Program-made: the position numbers and the translations under genes
The notes under the pieces: generated by a model
Told to the model about the DNA's origin: nothing
Databases searched by the model: none
Seen by the model: the letters and a program-made list of their open reading frames with translations, nothing else
NCBI RefSeq assembly: GCF_006539925.1
Contig: NZ_BJNY01000016.1
Coordinates: 1 to 64,000, forward strand
Length of the DNA stretch: 64,000 nt
Reading direction: 5' to 3'
Origin: Glutamicibacter uratoxydans
GTDB lineage: Bacteria; Actinomycetota; Actinomycetes; Actinomycetales; Micrococcaceae
Shown: positions 1-8,369 of the stretch, in pieces
Layout of the letters: each line of letters starts with the position of its first letter
How positions within the stretch are numbered: position 1 is the stretch's first letter

Positions 1-2
1 AG

Positions 3-209
3 GTAGTGGAAACGACGGATGAGAACCCGATGCCTTTTCCTGACCCGGCTTTCGAACTGGTGACTTCACGCCACCACGTGCAGCCCGACTGGAATTCGAT
101 TCGTCGAGTGCTTAAGCCTGGTGGAGTTCTCGAGCTTCTAATCTATGAGATTCGCGACTGTAGACGTCAGCAACCGCATAACGAACGAATAGCACTACGA
201 CAGAAATGA
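3..209 (+). pseudogene. Relic of a class I SAM-dependent methyltransferase
   Basis: The reading frame is open to the left window edge and ends at TGA 207-209. Its first 45 residues resemble the motif IV to post-motif region of small class I methyltransferases (FPDPAFELVTSRHHVQPDW, then RRVLKPGG). After LKPGG the sequence stops resembling the family and ends within about 25 residues, while a real enzyme would continue for another 80-100. No continuation is evident in the other frames. It is therefore a 3'-decayed or truncated gene whose 5' part, if any, lies outside the window. The first visible start (GTG 6) is probably not a true start. It lies at the edge of the low-GC segment, which fits decay inside a mobile island. 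Confidence 0.5.
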
Positions 210-264
210 AAGTCGCATGTCGGTATGTCCAACAAAAATTGTGGGACCTACCGACATGCGACTT
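210..264. terminator. Long perfect inverted repeat, probable dctA terminator
   Basis: Arms 210-225 and 249-264 are perfectly complementary over 16 bp, and the loop can pair further (GTCC with GGAC). On the minus strand the stem is followed by a moderately T-rich stretch, so it could terminate the dctA transcript, which ends at 372. It has no T-run on the plus strand. A relic of a small palindromic repeat is the alternative. Confidence 0.45.
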
Positions 265-371
265 CGTTGTGCACGGGTTGTTTCTTTAGCAGAATGCCGT
301 GAACGTATGCGTGATCGGGAAAACCTTCAGTTGATATTTAGGTGTAAATTTCTCGACCGATTGCGCCTGTT

Positions 372-1847
372 TTATTTGGTTTCAATCGTATCGACCTCGG
401 ATGCATGCTTAACATCGATTTGCGGAAGCTGATCTGGAGTTGGTCCACCGCCGAACTTCGGTGAAGGCTCCTCGCCCTTAGCGATGCGCTCTGCCTCCAT
501 GGCTTCCCATTCGTCGTCCCGGCCCAGCATGCGGGCTGAATCTTCGTTGGTGATTTCACCGGCGAATGCACGCTTCATGGCGTCGCGGTCGAATTGACCT
601 TCCCACTTGGCGACAACGAAAGTTGCCACACAATTGCCCAACAGGTTCACGGCTACACGCATGGAGTCCATGATTCGGTCCGCGCCTAGCAGCAGGGCCA
701 CGCCTGCCACGGGGAAGATACCCAAAGCGGCCGCGGTGGCCGACAGCGCGAGGAATGATGAACCCGGAACTCCAGCCATGCCCTTGGAAGTCAGCAGCAG
801 AACGCCAAGTGCGGCCAGTTGCTGGCCAAAACTGAGACTGTGTCCGAACGCCTGGGCAAGGAAGAGCAGTGAGATCGACAGGTAAATTGCAGCGCCGTCC
901 AGGTTGAAGGAGTAACCGGTGGGAACTACCAGGCCTGTGGTCGCGCGGGAGCAACCTGCGTTGGTCAGCTTGGTCATGATGCGAGGCATCACTGACTCTG
1001 TGGACGCGGTGCCCAGTGCTAGGAGGAATTCCTCTCGGGAGTACTTCAGGAACTGCCACAGCGGAACACGAGCGATGCTCCAAGCGACAATGAAGAGAAT
1101 GCCGATGAATAACAGTGCGGCTAAGTAACAGGCGGCGATAAGCTTCGCGTAGGTTCCCAGCGTTTCAATCCCGTATTGGCCAATGATGAAGCCCATGGCG
1201 CCCAAAGCGCCCAGCGGAGCAACGCGCATGACCCATGACATGACCTTGAAGATCAGTTCGAGGATGTTCTCGAATACCGCTAACAGGGGAGCGCAGCGCT
1301 CCTGGCCGACAACTACGATGGCTGCACCGAAGAAGACCGAGAAGAACAGCACCTGAAGCAGATTATTGTCGGCAAAGGCGCCGATCACGCTTACTGGGAT
1401 GATGCCCAGGATGAAGTCGGCGGCACCCTTTGCTTCGCCGGTCTTTTCCGCAACCGAACCCGCGTCCAGCGTGGAAGGGTCGATGTTCAGGCCGGCGCCC
1501 GGCTGGAAGATGTTGCCGATGATTAGGCCGAAGATCAGAGCAAACACTGTGGCGCAGGTGAAGTACAGCAGTGCCTTGACGCCGACGCGGCCGACAGCTT
1601 TTACGTCGCCCACCGCTGCGATGCCAGTAACGATGACGAGGAAGATCAATGGGGCGATGATCATCTTGATCAACATGATGAATCCGTCGCCAAGTGGACG
1701 GAGTTGCGACCCGATGTTGGGGAAGAAGTGACCGATCAGAACACCTGCAGTAATGGCAACGCCAAGCTGGAAGAACAGGGAGGTGTAGAAGGGCTTTTTT
1801 GGTGCTGGTTCGGCGACTTTGAAGTCGTCGGCAGACTTGATTTTCAT
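372..1847 (-). CDS. dctA: C4-dicarboxylate:cation symporter (DAACS family, DctA-like)
   Basis: This 491-residue inner-membrane carrier would import succinate, fumarate, malate or aspartate with protons or sodium. DAACS hallmarks are visible: the serine-rich re-entrant loop (LGTASTESVMPRIM), the PTGYSFNLDG motif of the substrate-binding helix, and the second hairpin (KGMAGVPGSSF). PTGYSFNLDG and the TESVMPR context favour DctA over glutamate carriers. The frame is open to 1937, but ATG 1847 is chosen because AGGAG lies 5 nt upstream and the protein then begins in family style (MKIKSADDF). It is monocistronic, in the low-GC left segment. The long acidic C-terminal tail after the last helix is common in actinobacterial members. 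Substrate is inferred. Confidence 0.88.
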   Translation of the reverse strand: MKIKSADDFKVAEPAPKKPFYTSLFFQLGVAITAGVLIGHFFPNIGSQLRPLGDGFIMLIKMIIAPLIFLVIVTGIAAVGDVKAVGRVGVKALLYFTCATVFALIFGLIIGNIFQPGAGLNIDPSTLDAGSVAEKTGEAKGAADFILGIIPVSVIGAFADNNLLQVLFFSVFFGAAIVVVGQERCAPLLAVFENILELIFKVMSWVMRVAPLGALGAMGFIIGQYGIETLGTYAKLIAACYLAALLFIGILFIVAWSIARVPLWQFLKYSREEFLLALGTASTESVMPRIMTKLTNAGCSRATTGLVVPTGYSFNLDGAAIYLSISLLFLAQAFGHSLSFGQQLAALGVLLLTSKGMAGVPGSSFLALSATAAALGIFPVAGVALLLGADRIMDSMRVAVNLLGNCVATFVVAKWEGQFDRDAMKRAFAGEITNEDSARMLGRDDEWEAMEAERIAKGEEPSPKFGGGPTPDQLPQIDVKHASEVDTIETK

Positions 1848-2143
1848 GGCTGCTCCTGAGGAAGATTTCTCTCCGAGATATGTGCCGTATTTGATGACAA
1901 ATATCAATGTAAGCCACTTCACATCATTTCGCAACACGGGATCAAAATTTCACAATACGAAAGACGGCTTGTGGCTTCGGGGTGTATGGTGTTGCACCCC
2001 TCTCCTTGGGTCATGGGCTCGCTTCTTCGTAGGATTCAGTCCGTATACCAAATGGAAAATGGATTTGCATTCTGCAGGCCGTGCCATTTTGAAGTTTCAG
2101 TAGATCAAGGTAGCTGAGCGACACGAAACTAGGGGCTGAAATG
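1848..2143. other. Intergenic region upstream of dctA
   Basis: No convincing gene is seen. The stretch must hold the dctA promoter on the minus strand. A small minus-strand frame at 2129-2368 has no family resemblance and overlaps a terminator hairpin, so it is not called. Confidence 0.5.
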
Positions 2144-2187
2144 CGAGAAACCGGGGTGAACGACTAGCGTTTCACTCCGGTTTCTCG
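2144..2187 (-). terminator. Stem-loop terminator of the M20-MFS operon
   Basis: Arms 2144-2160 and 2171-2187 form a 17-bp stem with one G:T pair and a 10-nt loop. It lies about 180 nt past the stop of the amidohydrolase gene (minus strand). There is only a short T tract, so efficiency is uncertain. Confidence 0.6.
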
Positions 2188-2367
2188 ACGTTTTCACCTT
2201 CTCGGCAGAGATCAATTCAGAGTTGTCTTTGAAGGCAGTCTCCTTATTGAGCGCTGAACCTTCAACTTGGATCTTTGGCAGGATTTTGTCTAGCCATTTC
2301 GGCATACACCATGCTGTATTGCCTAGCAAGTGTCCAGGTGCCACACTCGAGGGCAAACCAGCGCACA

Positions 2368-3540
2368 CTAATGCTTAGTTCGACTCAGCAATCGCGTGCG
2401 CTGATCAGCATCAACCGCTGCACGTACCGCTGCACCAGCTAATGCGTATGCCGAGTCGATGATTGCAGCATCGGCTTGAGCTGTAGTTCCGTAGTGCGCA
2501 AACTCCCGCGTGTGGTGGGCTGCCGATTGGACGTCGTAACCAATCATCGGGTGGATTGCAGGGACAGCCAGTGAAACATTGCCCATGTCTGTTGAAGCGA
2601 CAGGGGAATCATTGACGACCGCCAGCCGTCCGCGCTCGGAGAGAGCCGTTGCATAAGCCGTGGAAAGGAAAGGATCCTGGCGTAGCTCAGCAAAAGTGTG
2701 TCCACGCTCTTGTACTTGCAAACGGCATCCACTGGCCAATGCGCCGGCTTCAAGACAGTTGCGTATTTTCTGGTTGATGAGGTCGAGTTGCTCGCGGCTG
2801 GGCGCACGCATTTCAATTCTCAAATTGCTCTCGTCGGGAATGATATTTACGGATCTTCCTGCCTGAAGCACTATGAGCGAGACGATCGAATTCGGCGGCA
2901 ATTGCTGCCGGGCTAGTGCAATAGCATGCTGGGTAACACTGGCGGCATCAAGAGCATTCGTTCCCAGCTCTGGAGCAGCGGCGGCATGAGCTGCTTTACC
3001 GAGGAAGGTGATATCCCAAGCATTCAAGGCGAGAGAACTGTTCCCAACGGTATCTTCGCCGCTAGCGTGAACCATCATGGCCAGGTGCGAGGTGTCGAAG
3101 AAACCTTCGTTGAGCAAATCAATTTTGCCACCATGACTCTCTTCTGCAGGTGTTCCAAGGACGTGGACCGTGATATCAATTTCTTCGCAGAGCTCGCTAA
3201 GAGCGATGGCCGCCGCCACGCTGGACGCAGCGTTGACGTTGTGGCCGCAAGCATGCCCAATGTTTGGTAGCGCATCATATTCAACGCAAAGGGTCACGAC
3301 CAATTGTCCGGAACCTTTACGCATACTGAAGGCGGTTGGAGCGCTGGGTTGCTGTCGGTCCAGGATAAATCCATGCCTCTGCAGGACAGCAATAGTTGAT
3401 TTACGTGCGAAGAATTCTTCTCCGCTGAGTTCAGGATTCTGATGTATCTGATGACTTAACTCGACAACCTCGTTCTTGATCTTTGAAAGAGAAGCGGTAA
3501 TTTGTTCCATCAATCCTGATAGTCCTGGATTCGTGCTCAC
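2368..3540 (-). CDS. M20D-family amidohydrolase / metallopeptidase
   Basis: This 390-residue cytosolic hydrolase belongs to the M20D group (AbgB, hippurate and N-acyl-amino-acid hydrolases). Visible motifs are EYDALPNIGHACGHN (87-101, metal ligands C98 and H100), GTPAEES (catalytic Glu about 133-134) and a His near 158 (MMVHASGED). The GTPAEE...GGKIDLL pattern is most like p-aminobenzoyl-glutamate or peptide amidohydrolases. Start GTG 3540 overlaps the stop of the upstream MFS gene by 4 nt (GTGA), so translation is probably coupled. With the MFS partner and divergent Lrp-type regulator it probably handles an acylated amino acid or dipeptide; the substrate is unknown. Confidence 0.85.
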   Translation of the reverse strand: MSTNPGLSGLMEQITASLSKIKNEVVELSHQIHQNPELSGEEFFARKSTIAVLQRHGFILDRQQPSAPTAFSMRKGSGQLVVTLCVEYDALPNIGHACGHNVNAASSVAAAIALSELCEEIDITVHVLGTPAEESHGGKIDLLNEGFFDTSHLAMMVHASGEDTVGNSSLALNAWDITFLGKAAHAAAAPELGTNALDAASVTQHAIALARQQLPPNSIVSLIVLQAGRSVNIIPDESNLRIEMRAPSREQLDLINQKIRNCLEAGALASGCRLQVQERGHTFAELRQDPFLSTAYATALSERGRLAVVNDSPVASTDMGNVSLAVPAIHPMIGYDVQSAAHHTREFAHYGTTAQADAAIIDSAYALAGAAVRAAVDADQRTRLLSRTKH

Positions 3541-4988
3541 TGGATGTCGCTCCCTTCTGCCTGTCGGATAGGTCGGGTGAACTGGCGCTTGGGATAGCGG
3601 CTGCCGGCCAAGGCAGCAATGGCTGCTGCAATGGCTAGCGTGCCCCAGATGACGTGAATGCCATTGGCCGTGATAGCACCTTGTGCATCGACGTTCATAC
3701 TAGACAGCATCTTGATGACGGCAGCCCCGCAGGCAATACCAACCGACAATGCCAGCTCATTGATGCCAGCCGCCGAAGATGTTTCTTCGACCGGAACACC
3801 TTCAACGCTGAGAGCTCTCGTTGCGCTCTGGTAAGAACCGAGCGCAAGGTTGAAGACGCTGAAACCAACAAGATAGCCAATCAAAGTGTCGCCGGCGATA
3901 AGGAACACCACGAACCCTGAAGCCAAAAGCGCACCAGAGGAAACCAGCGCTGCGCGTTCAGAAATCCGATTCATCATCTGTCCAGCACTGAGCGAAGAGA
4001 ACAGCGAGAACAGGGAAGTCACCGCGAGTATTACTGCGATAACCATGGGAGAGAAATCAAATCCATAGCCGGTCGACGCACGTTCAGAGTGAAGAACAAG
4101 ACCGTTGGTGCCGAAGTAGCTAATCGATGCGAAACCGAAGAAGAAAGTCGCTATTGATACGCTTCGAATAGAACGCAGCTTGAGCATCCTCAGATCAGTG
4201 AAGCGCCGTATCGAATCGTCTGACCGTGAATCCATCAAGGCCCATGTCGCCAACAGCCCTGTACCGAGTACCACGCAGGTTAGTGTTTTCCACGATGCCC
4301 ATCCCCAGTCGGGTGCCATTGACAATCCTGCCATGAAGAGGATGATTCCGAGCAGGCAGCTGACCATGGGGAATATCGCGATGGGCTCCTTGTCTGGCCT
4401 AGGAACATCTGGCAAGAGCAGTGCGCAGATAATTGCCGCCACCGCGAATGGAATCCCGACCCAGAATCCACGCAGAGGATCTACGGCTCCCAAAATACCC
4501 GCGACCAATCCGCCGAGACCGACCATGACCATTAGGGTGCCGATCAAATAGCTGACGCCTCGTCGTGTTTCATCGGGATGTGAAAGCCGCAATATGCCCA
4601 TCATTAGTGGAATGAATCCCACGACGCAGGTGATCAGGATGACGCCGATAATGATTGCGGTCAGACTTGGGACGAAAGACAGCAGACCTACGCCGGCGGC
4701 TACAAGCAGGGTGGAAATGAGTAGGACGCGTTTATATCCGAAGCTGTCACCTAACCGTGAGATCAACGGCGTGAGGACTGCAAAGCTCACATTGGCGATG
4801 AGGAAAATGCCATTGATCGTCGGGGCATCAATGTCGAACACTGGGCCCAGCGCCGGGAGTATCGGGTTAAGAAAGCCTTGTACAACGCCACTGAGAGATT
4901 CAATCGTCACTAGAACTATTAACAGCCCGATAAACGTACCCCTAGGTGCCGTCTTGGCCACAGAGGATATAGGTTTGTCCATTGTCAT
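3537..4988 (-). CDS. MFS transporter (DHA2-like)
   Basis: The protein is a 483-residue major facilitator with about 14 predicted hydrophobic helices. MFS motif A follows helix 2 (GDSFGYKRV). Length and helix number suit the DHA2 drug:H+ antiporter branch, but it could equally move the substrate or product of the coupled amidohydrolase. The frame opens at 5027; ATG 4988 is preferred because an AAGG element sits about 6 nt upstream and the longer form adds a polar stretch without a ribosome site. It is first in a two-gene operon divergent from the Lrp/AsnC gene. Confidence 0.82.
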   Translation of the reverse strand: MTMDKPISSVAKTAPRGTFIGLLIVLVTIESLSGVVQGFLNPILPALGPVFDIDAPTINGIFLIANVSFAVLTPLISRLGDSFGYKRVLLISTLLVAAGVGLLSFVPSLTAIIIGVILITCVVGFIPLMMGILRLSHPDETRRGVSYLIGTLMVMVGLGGLVAGILGAVDPLRGFWVGIPFAVAAIICALLLPDVPRPDKEPIAIFPMVSCLLGIILFMAGLSMAPDWGWASWKTLTCVVLGTGLLATWALMDSRSDDSIRRFTDLRMLKLRSIRSVSIATFFFGFASISYFGTNGLVLHSERASTGYGFDFSPMVIAVILAVTSLFSLFSSLSAGQMMNRISERAALVSSGALLASGFVVFLIAGDTLIGYLVGFSVFNLALGSYQSATRALSVEGVPVEETSSAAGINELALSVGIACGAAVIKMLSSMNVDAQGAITANGIHVIWGTLAIAAAIAALAGSRYPKRQFTRPIRQAEGSDIQ

Positions 4989-5098
4989 TCCCAACCTTGA
5001 AGTGATGCGAGGCACCTTGTGTGCCAACCATCACAAGTGTAAAAATGATCCGTGAGCTTTCTCCAAAATGTTAGATTTCCTCCAAAGAAGAGTCAGTA
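4989..5098. promoter_or_regulatory. Divergent promoter region of MFS-M20 operon and Lrp/AsnC gene
   Basis: The 110-bp gap separates divergent start codons and must contain both promoters. It is AT-richer than its surroundings. Lrp/AsnC regulators commonly bind such shared gaps; no operator could be defined by eye. Confidence 0.5.
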
Positions 5099-6106
5099 AT
5101 GCCAAAATACTCCATTGGATCGGAGCTGGATCTTGCCATTGTCGGCGCTCTTGAAGTTCAACCGCGAGTCGAATTCACTAAACTGGCGCAAATCCTAGGT
5201 GTCTCCAGCTCTACCGTTGCGCGACGCTGGGATCTGATGCAATCGGAAGGAGTGGCATGGACAACGGTTATACCTGGAGCTCGATTCTTGGAAACAGGGT
5301 GGTCTGCCTTCATTGCTATTGAATGCGAACCAGGGCAGGAGGATGAGCTCGCAAAGGCGCTTTGTGCTGAACCAGCATTTGGCACCGTGGCGCTTATTAC
5401 CCACCATCGTCAATTTCATGTCGACTATTTCGCGGCGTCACACCATGCCGGAATGGATGCGTTGCAGACGATATTCAGGAGACTGCCCGGAGTGCGAAGC
5501 CGACACATCAGTCCCATTTCTAAGATCTACCGTCAAGCGAATGAATGGAGCAGCGGTACCCTCGCTGCAGTCGATAAGCAAAAGTTCAATGAATCTGAAA
5601 CCGCTGAAATTGGGTACTTTCAACCAGATGGCCTCGATACTGCAATCGTTGAACTCCTATTTATCGACGCTCGGCAGAGCTGGCAGCACCTAGCAAATCT
5701 TCTAGACGTCTCAGCTCAAACTATTCAGCGACGAGTGCATAGGCTCGTAGCCAGTGGACTAGTAGCGTTTCGTTGTGACAGCGGTGAATTGACGAGCAGA
5801 GGGTTAAAGGACTTCAATATCTCCTGGTCGGTGCCCCCTATCGACGTGGATCAAGTTGGCCAGGCTCTAGCCAACGACTCTGCTTGCAGGGTTAGCGCAA
5901 GGACGATTGACTCGTCGAATCTTGCCGCCACGTTTTGGTTGCGTGATCTGAATGCCTCCCATGTCCATGAAATTACAGTTCAGAAACTGTCACCGCAAAG
6001 TTATGTTCAGGATCGGTTTATTGCACTGAAAACCTTAAAACGTGGTGGGCAGATCCTTGATGATGCAGGACGTCGTGTCAAAGGATTGGCAATTCCATTG
6101 GTGTAA
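5099..6106 (+). CDS. Double-domain Lrp/AsnC-family transcriptional regulator
   Basis: The 335-residue protein carries two winged-helix segments: about residues 10-55 (LAQILGVSSSTVARRW) and about 175-225 (LANLLDVSAQTIQRRVHR). Each is followed by a region resembling an Lrp/AsnC ligand-binding (RAM) domain, the second more degenerate. Typical family members are about 150 residues with one HTH, so this is a tandem duplication, a layout known in actinobacteria. It is divergent from the MFS-amidohydrolase operon and is the probable local regulator, responding to an amino acid or the operon's substrate. A purine-rich AGAAGAG precedes ATG 5099. Confidence 0.82.
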   Translation: MPKYSIGSELDLAIVGALEVQPRVEFTKLAQILGVSSSTVARRWDLMQSEGVAWTTVIPGARFLETGWSAFIAIECEPGQEDELAKALCAEPAFGTVALITHHRQFHVDYFAASHHAGMDALQTIFRRLPGVRSRHISPISKIYRQANEWSSGTLAAVDKQKFNESETAEIGYFQPDGLDTAIVELLFIDARQSWQHLANLLDVSAQTIQRRVHRLVASGLVAFRCDSGELTSRGLKDFNISWSVPPIDVDQVGQALANDSACRVSARTIDSSNLAATFWLRDLNASHVHEITVQKLSPQSYVQDRFIALKTLKRGGQILDDAGRRVKGLAIPLV

Positions 6107-6262
6107 GCAGGTGTTTTCTCTACGCTGGGATGTCAAAATTACTTTGCGTTCACTAGCTGGGTATGCGTGAATCCAGAGAGCTGCTTTCGAATTGCTGAGA
6201 TCGAGAACGTTTAGGGAAGGGGCAAGCAGGATGAACACACTGAAGGTCAATGTGAATGTGTT

Positions 6263-6304
6263 GCCCTGAACCTGAAGCGCGTGTAACGCTGAAAGGTTCA
6301 GGGC
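6263..6304 (+). terminator. Stem-loop terminator after the Lrp/AsnC gene
   Basis: Arms 6263-6273 and 6294-6304 pair perfectly over 11 bp with a 20-nt loop. It lies between convergent genes (regulator on plus, integrase on minus), so it may act on both transcripts. The T tract is weak. Confidence 0.55.
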
Positions 6305-6334
6305 GCTCCTATTTGATCATCATGCTTTTGCGTC

Positions 6335-7129
6335 CTAATACCGAGGTAGTTGCTGTAGCGCTAGGTCAAGATCATCTGTCATGAGCATGAGGTAAATTTC
6401 GGTTGTTGAAATTGAAGAGTGGCCGAGGAGTTGTTGAACGGCGCGAATGTCTTTGGTGGCCGTGTATAAATCCGTAGCAAAGCGGTGGCGTAGTGAATGT
6501 GTGTGCCATGGCTTCCCGAGTGCCGTTCGAATTCTTCGGCCAATGAAGTCGTGATGACGGTGTCCTGTGTATCTTCTAGGAAAGAACCATCCTGACTTCA
6601 CCTCAAATAGGTGTGGAGCCAATCCGTCGTGAATTGGAATGAGGCGTTCCCTGCCGCCTTTGCCAACGATCTTTAATCTAGACCCCCAAATGTTGCTGGT
6701 GTATAGCGTCGTGATTTCCATTCTTCGCAGGCCGGAGTATATCCCAAGTGCCACCAGTCTCTGCAGTTCTGGATCATCAAATCGTGAAAGCGCCCGGGAA
6801 ATCACTTCGTGGGGCGCTGGTGTTGTAATTCCGCGTGGAACCCGGATGGACGGAAGCTTTGTCGTCGGGTTCTTGATGTCTTCATCCATGAGTTCTATCC
6901 AGTTGTAGAAACCCCTGATGGTAGCTGCCACGCTTCGTCGGGTTTGTGGTTCCCAGGACGGATTTGTTAGCCATCGAACAATTTGGCCTGTCGGCACATC
7001 CAATGGGCTTTCGAAAACGTGCTGGTGTTCTTTTCGGAATCTCTCGATCCAGTATTGACGTGTTTTTACCGTATCTTCACGCCTGGCAACTTTGAGCCAA
7101 TCTAACCAGTCGATTACTGTGGTTCCCAA
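6335..7129 (-). CDS. Tyrosine recombinase / integrase
   Basis: The protein is a 264-residue site-specific recombinase. All six catalytic positions are visible: R135 (GLRRMEI), K157 (VGKGGRER), H211 and R214 (HSLRHRF), H237 (LLGHSSIS) and nucleophile Y246. A SAM-like core-binding domain occupies about residues 5-85. It is shorter than most phage integrases (about 350-400) and resembles XerC/D or short island integrases without an arm-binding domain. Its start is about 240 bp from a tRNA 3'-half relic, the usual att arrangement. It is probably the integration enzyme of the low-GC element to its left. No excisionase was recognised. Confidence 0.9.
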   Translation of the reverse strand: MGTTVIDWLDWLKVARREDTVKTRQYWIERFRKEHQHVFESPLDVPTGQIVRWLTNPSWEPQTRRSVAATIRGFYNWIELMDEDIKNPTTKLPSIRVPRGITTPAPHEVISRALSRFDDPELQRLVALGIYSGLRRMEITTLYTSNIWGSRLKIVGKGGRERLIPIHDGLAPHLFEVKSGWFFPRRYTGHRHHDFIGRRIRTALGKPWHTHSLRHRFATDLYTATKDIRAVQQLLGHSSISTTEIYLMLMTDDLDLALQQLPRY

Positions 7130-7367
7130 TCCACCTTCTTACTCTCCTCTGAAAGAACCGGTTAAATGCGAAAAAAGGGGATTCGTGAGAATCCCCTTGT
7201 CAATCTTCATCTTTGAAGATCGAAAGGTTCTTAATTGAGAGTGGTTCTGAGGTCGCTTTTTCACGGTTTGAGCTAAATATCACGAGTGCGGGATTGAGTA
7301 ACGAATTTCCGGGTCTAAATGAATTTTAGAGATCCAACATTAGTGAAAGAGCGCTCTAAAACTTCAA

Positions 7368-7403
7368 ATCGTGAGGTCCCGGGATCGAGTCCCGGCACCG
7401 CTA
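7368..7403 (+). other. tRNA 3'-half relic (Met-like), probable attachment site
   Basis: The segment reads as the 3' side of a tRNA: anticodon-stem strand TCGTG, variable loop AGGTC, T-stem CCGGG, 7-nt T-loop, T-stem CCCGG, acceptor strand CACCGCT and discriminator A, followed by CC. The TCGTGAGGTC block is typical of actinobacterial elongator tRNA-Met, but the isoacceptor call is from memory. The T-loop begins A instead of T and the 5' half is missing, so it is not functional. With an integrase next door and a tRNA-style terminator just downstream, it is best read as the displaced 3' end of the target tRNA (attR side). Confidence 0.6.
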
Positions 7404-7412
7404 CCGAAATTA

Positions 7413-7446
7413 AGGCCCTGACTTTGACGTGTCCACGTCAGGGCCT
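7413..7446 (+). terminator. Terminator downstream of the tRNA relic
   Basis: Perfect 10-bp arms 7413-7422 and 7437-7446 with a 14-nt loop are followed by GCTCGTTTT. Its place 10 nt after the tRNA relic suggests it is the original terminator of the tRNA gene. Confidence 0.75.
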
Positions 7447-7849
7447 GCTCGTTTTCGGTGAAAATGGGATTGCCTAGCCTATAGGGGGCTAAAGGACAGA
7501 AGTGGTGCCTCGGCCGGGGAGAGCTCCGACTCAAACCACCATTTCCAGCAGGTTTTAGCAGTGAATCTGTCCAACCTGACCAGCCCTCCCCGAGCTGGCT
7601 CGGGGTCCTTCTTCCGCAATAGCCTCCATGCTGTAAAACTGCGGGCGCCCTTGTCAGCAACTTCGGCTTCTTTGCGTCACCCCAGCGGACGCTACAGTTG
7701 GATCAGAGTGTGTCCGCAAAGGGACGAACACAGCCAGAGGGCATCGTAAAGTGCTCGGAACAGTACGTTGACCGTTTCTTGACTCCTTTTCAAGCTTTTC
7801 TTTCGGCTTGCGTCCCATGAATAAGGCACCGCATCAAAGGAGGAGACTT
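7447..7849. other. Intergenic region without a recognised gene
   Basis: About 400 bp between the tRNA terminator and the MaoC-like gene. Short frames occur on both strands but none shows a ribosome site, a family motif or coding-like composition. It must contain the promoter of the downstream gene. Confidence 0.5.
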
Positions 7850-8284
7850 TTGCCAAGTACTACGTATAGTGTCGGCGAGGTGTTTACGAAGACGTTCGAA
7901 TTCAACGCCCAGAACGTCAAACAATTTGCTGCTCTTGCTGGCGACTACAGCCCATTGCACCACGACGAAGAATTTGCACGCAACAGCCGGTTTGGCGGTC
8001 TTATCGTCAGCGGTACCCACTACTCGGCGTTGATGATGGGAATGGTAGGATCATACCTGACAGAGCGGGGCACCGGTTTGGGCCTAGAATTCAATTTTCA
8101 ATTTCGTCGAGCAGTACTGGCAAACGATCAAGTCACGGCCGATTGGGTTATCAAAAAAATCGAACCTGCATCAAAGCTAGGGGGAGATTTGATCTCACTG
8201 CATGGAGAACTGCGCAATAGCACTGGGGAACTTTGCGTGATGGCCGAGTCGAAAAGCCTTGTGATGCCAAGCGAGAGAATTTAG
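7850..8284 (+). CDS. MaoC-like (R)-specific enoyl-CoA hydratase
   Basis: The product is a 144-residue single hotdog-fold protein. The hydratase motif is visible (FAALAGDYSPLHHDEEFA, catalytic Asp and His spaced D-x4-H), followed by the usual GGLIVSGTHYSALMMGMVG segment. Family members hydrate trans-2-enoyl-CoA to (R)-3-hydroxyacyl-CoA for PHA supply or fatty-acid metabolism. TTG 7850 is chosen because AAAGGAGGAG ends 4-5 nt before it; upstream in-frame TTG 7808 and ATG 7817 have no such site and would overlap it. It stands alone, convergent with the alarmone synthetase. Confidence 0.82.
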   Translation: MPSTTYSVGEVFTKTFEFNAQNVKQFAALAGDYSPLHHDEEFARNSRFGGLIVSGTHYSALMMGMVGSYLTERGTGLGLEFNFQFRRAVLANDQVTADWVIKKIEPASKLGGDLISLHGELRNSTGELCVMAESKSLVMPSERI

Positions 8285-8317
8285 CTTCGCACCGGCAGAA
8301 GGTTCTGCATAAAGCAA

Positions 8318-8357
8318 TGAGTGCCGCTTCAACAGATGTCTGATGAAACGGCACTCA
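8318..8357. terminator. Bidirectional terminator between convergent genes
   Basis: Arms 8318-8326 and 8349-8357 are 9-bp perfect complements around a 22-nt loop, centred in the 85-bp gap between the MaoC-like gene and the alarmone synthetase. There is no strong T-run. Confidence 0.5.
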
Positions 8358-8369
8358 ACTAGTGCCTTT

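Noticed and set aside
2129-2368. A small minus-strand frame following the amidohydrolase
   Set aside because: It overlaps the terminator stem and has no family resemblance.
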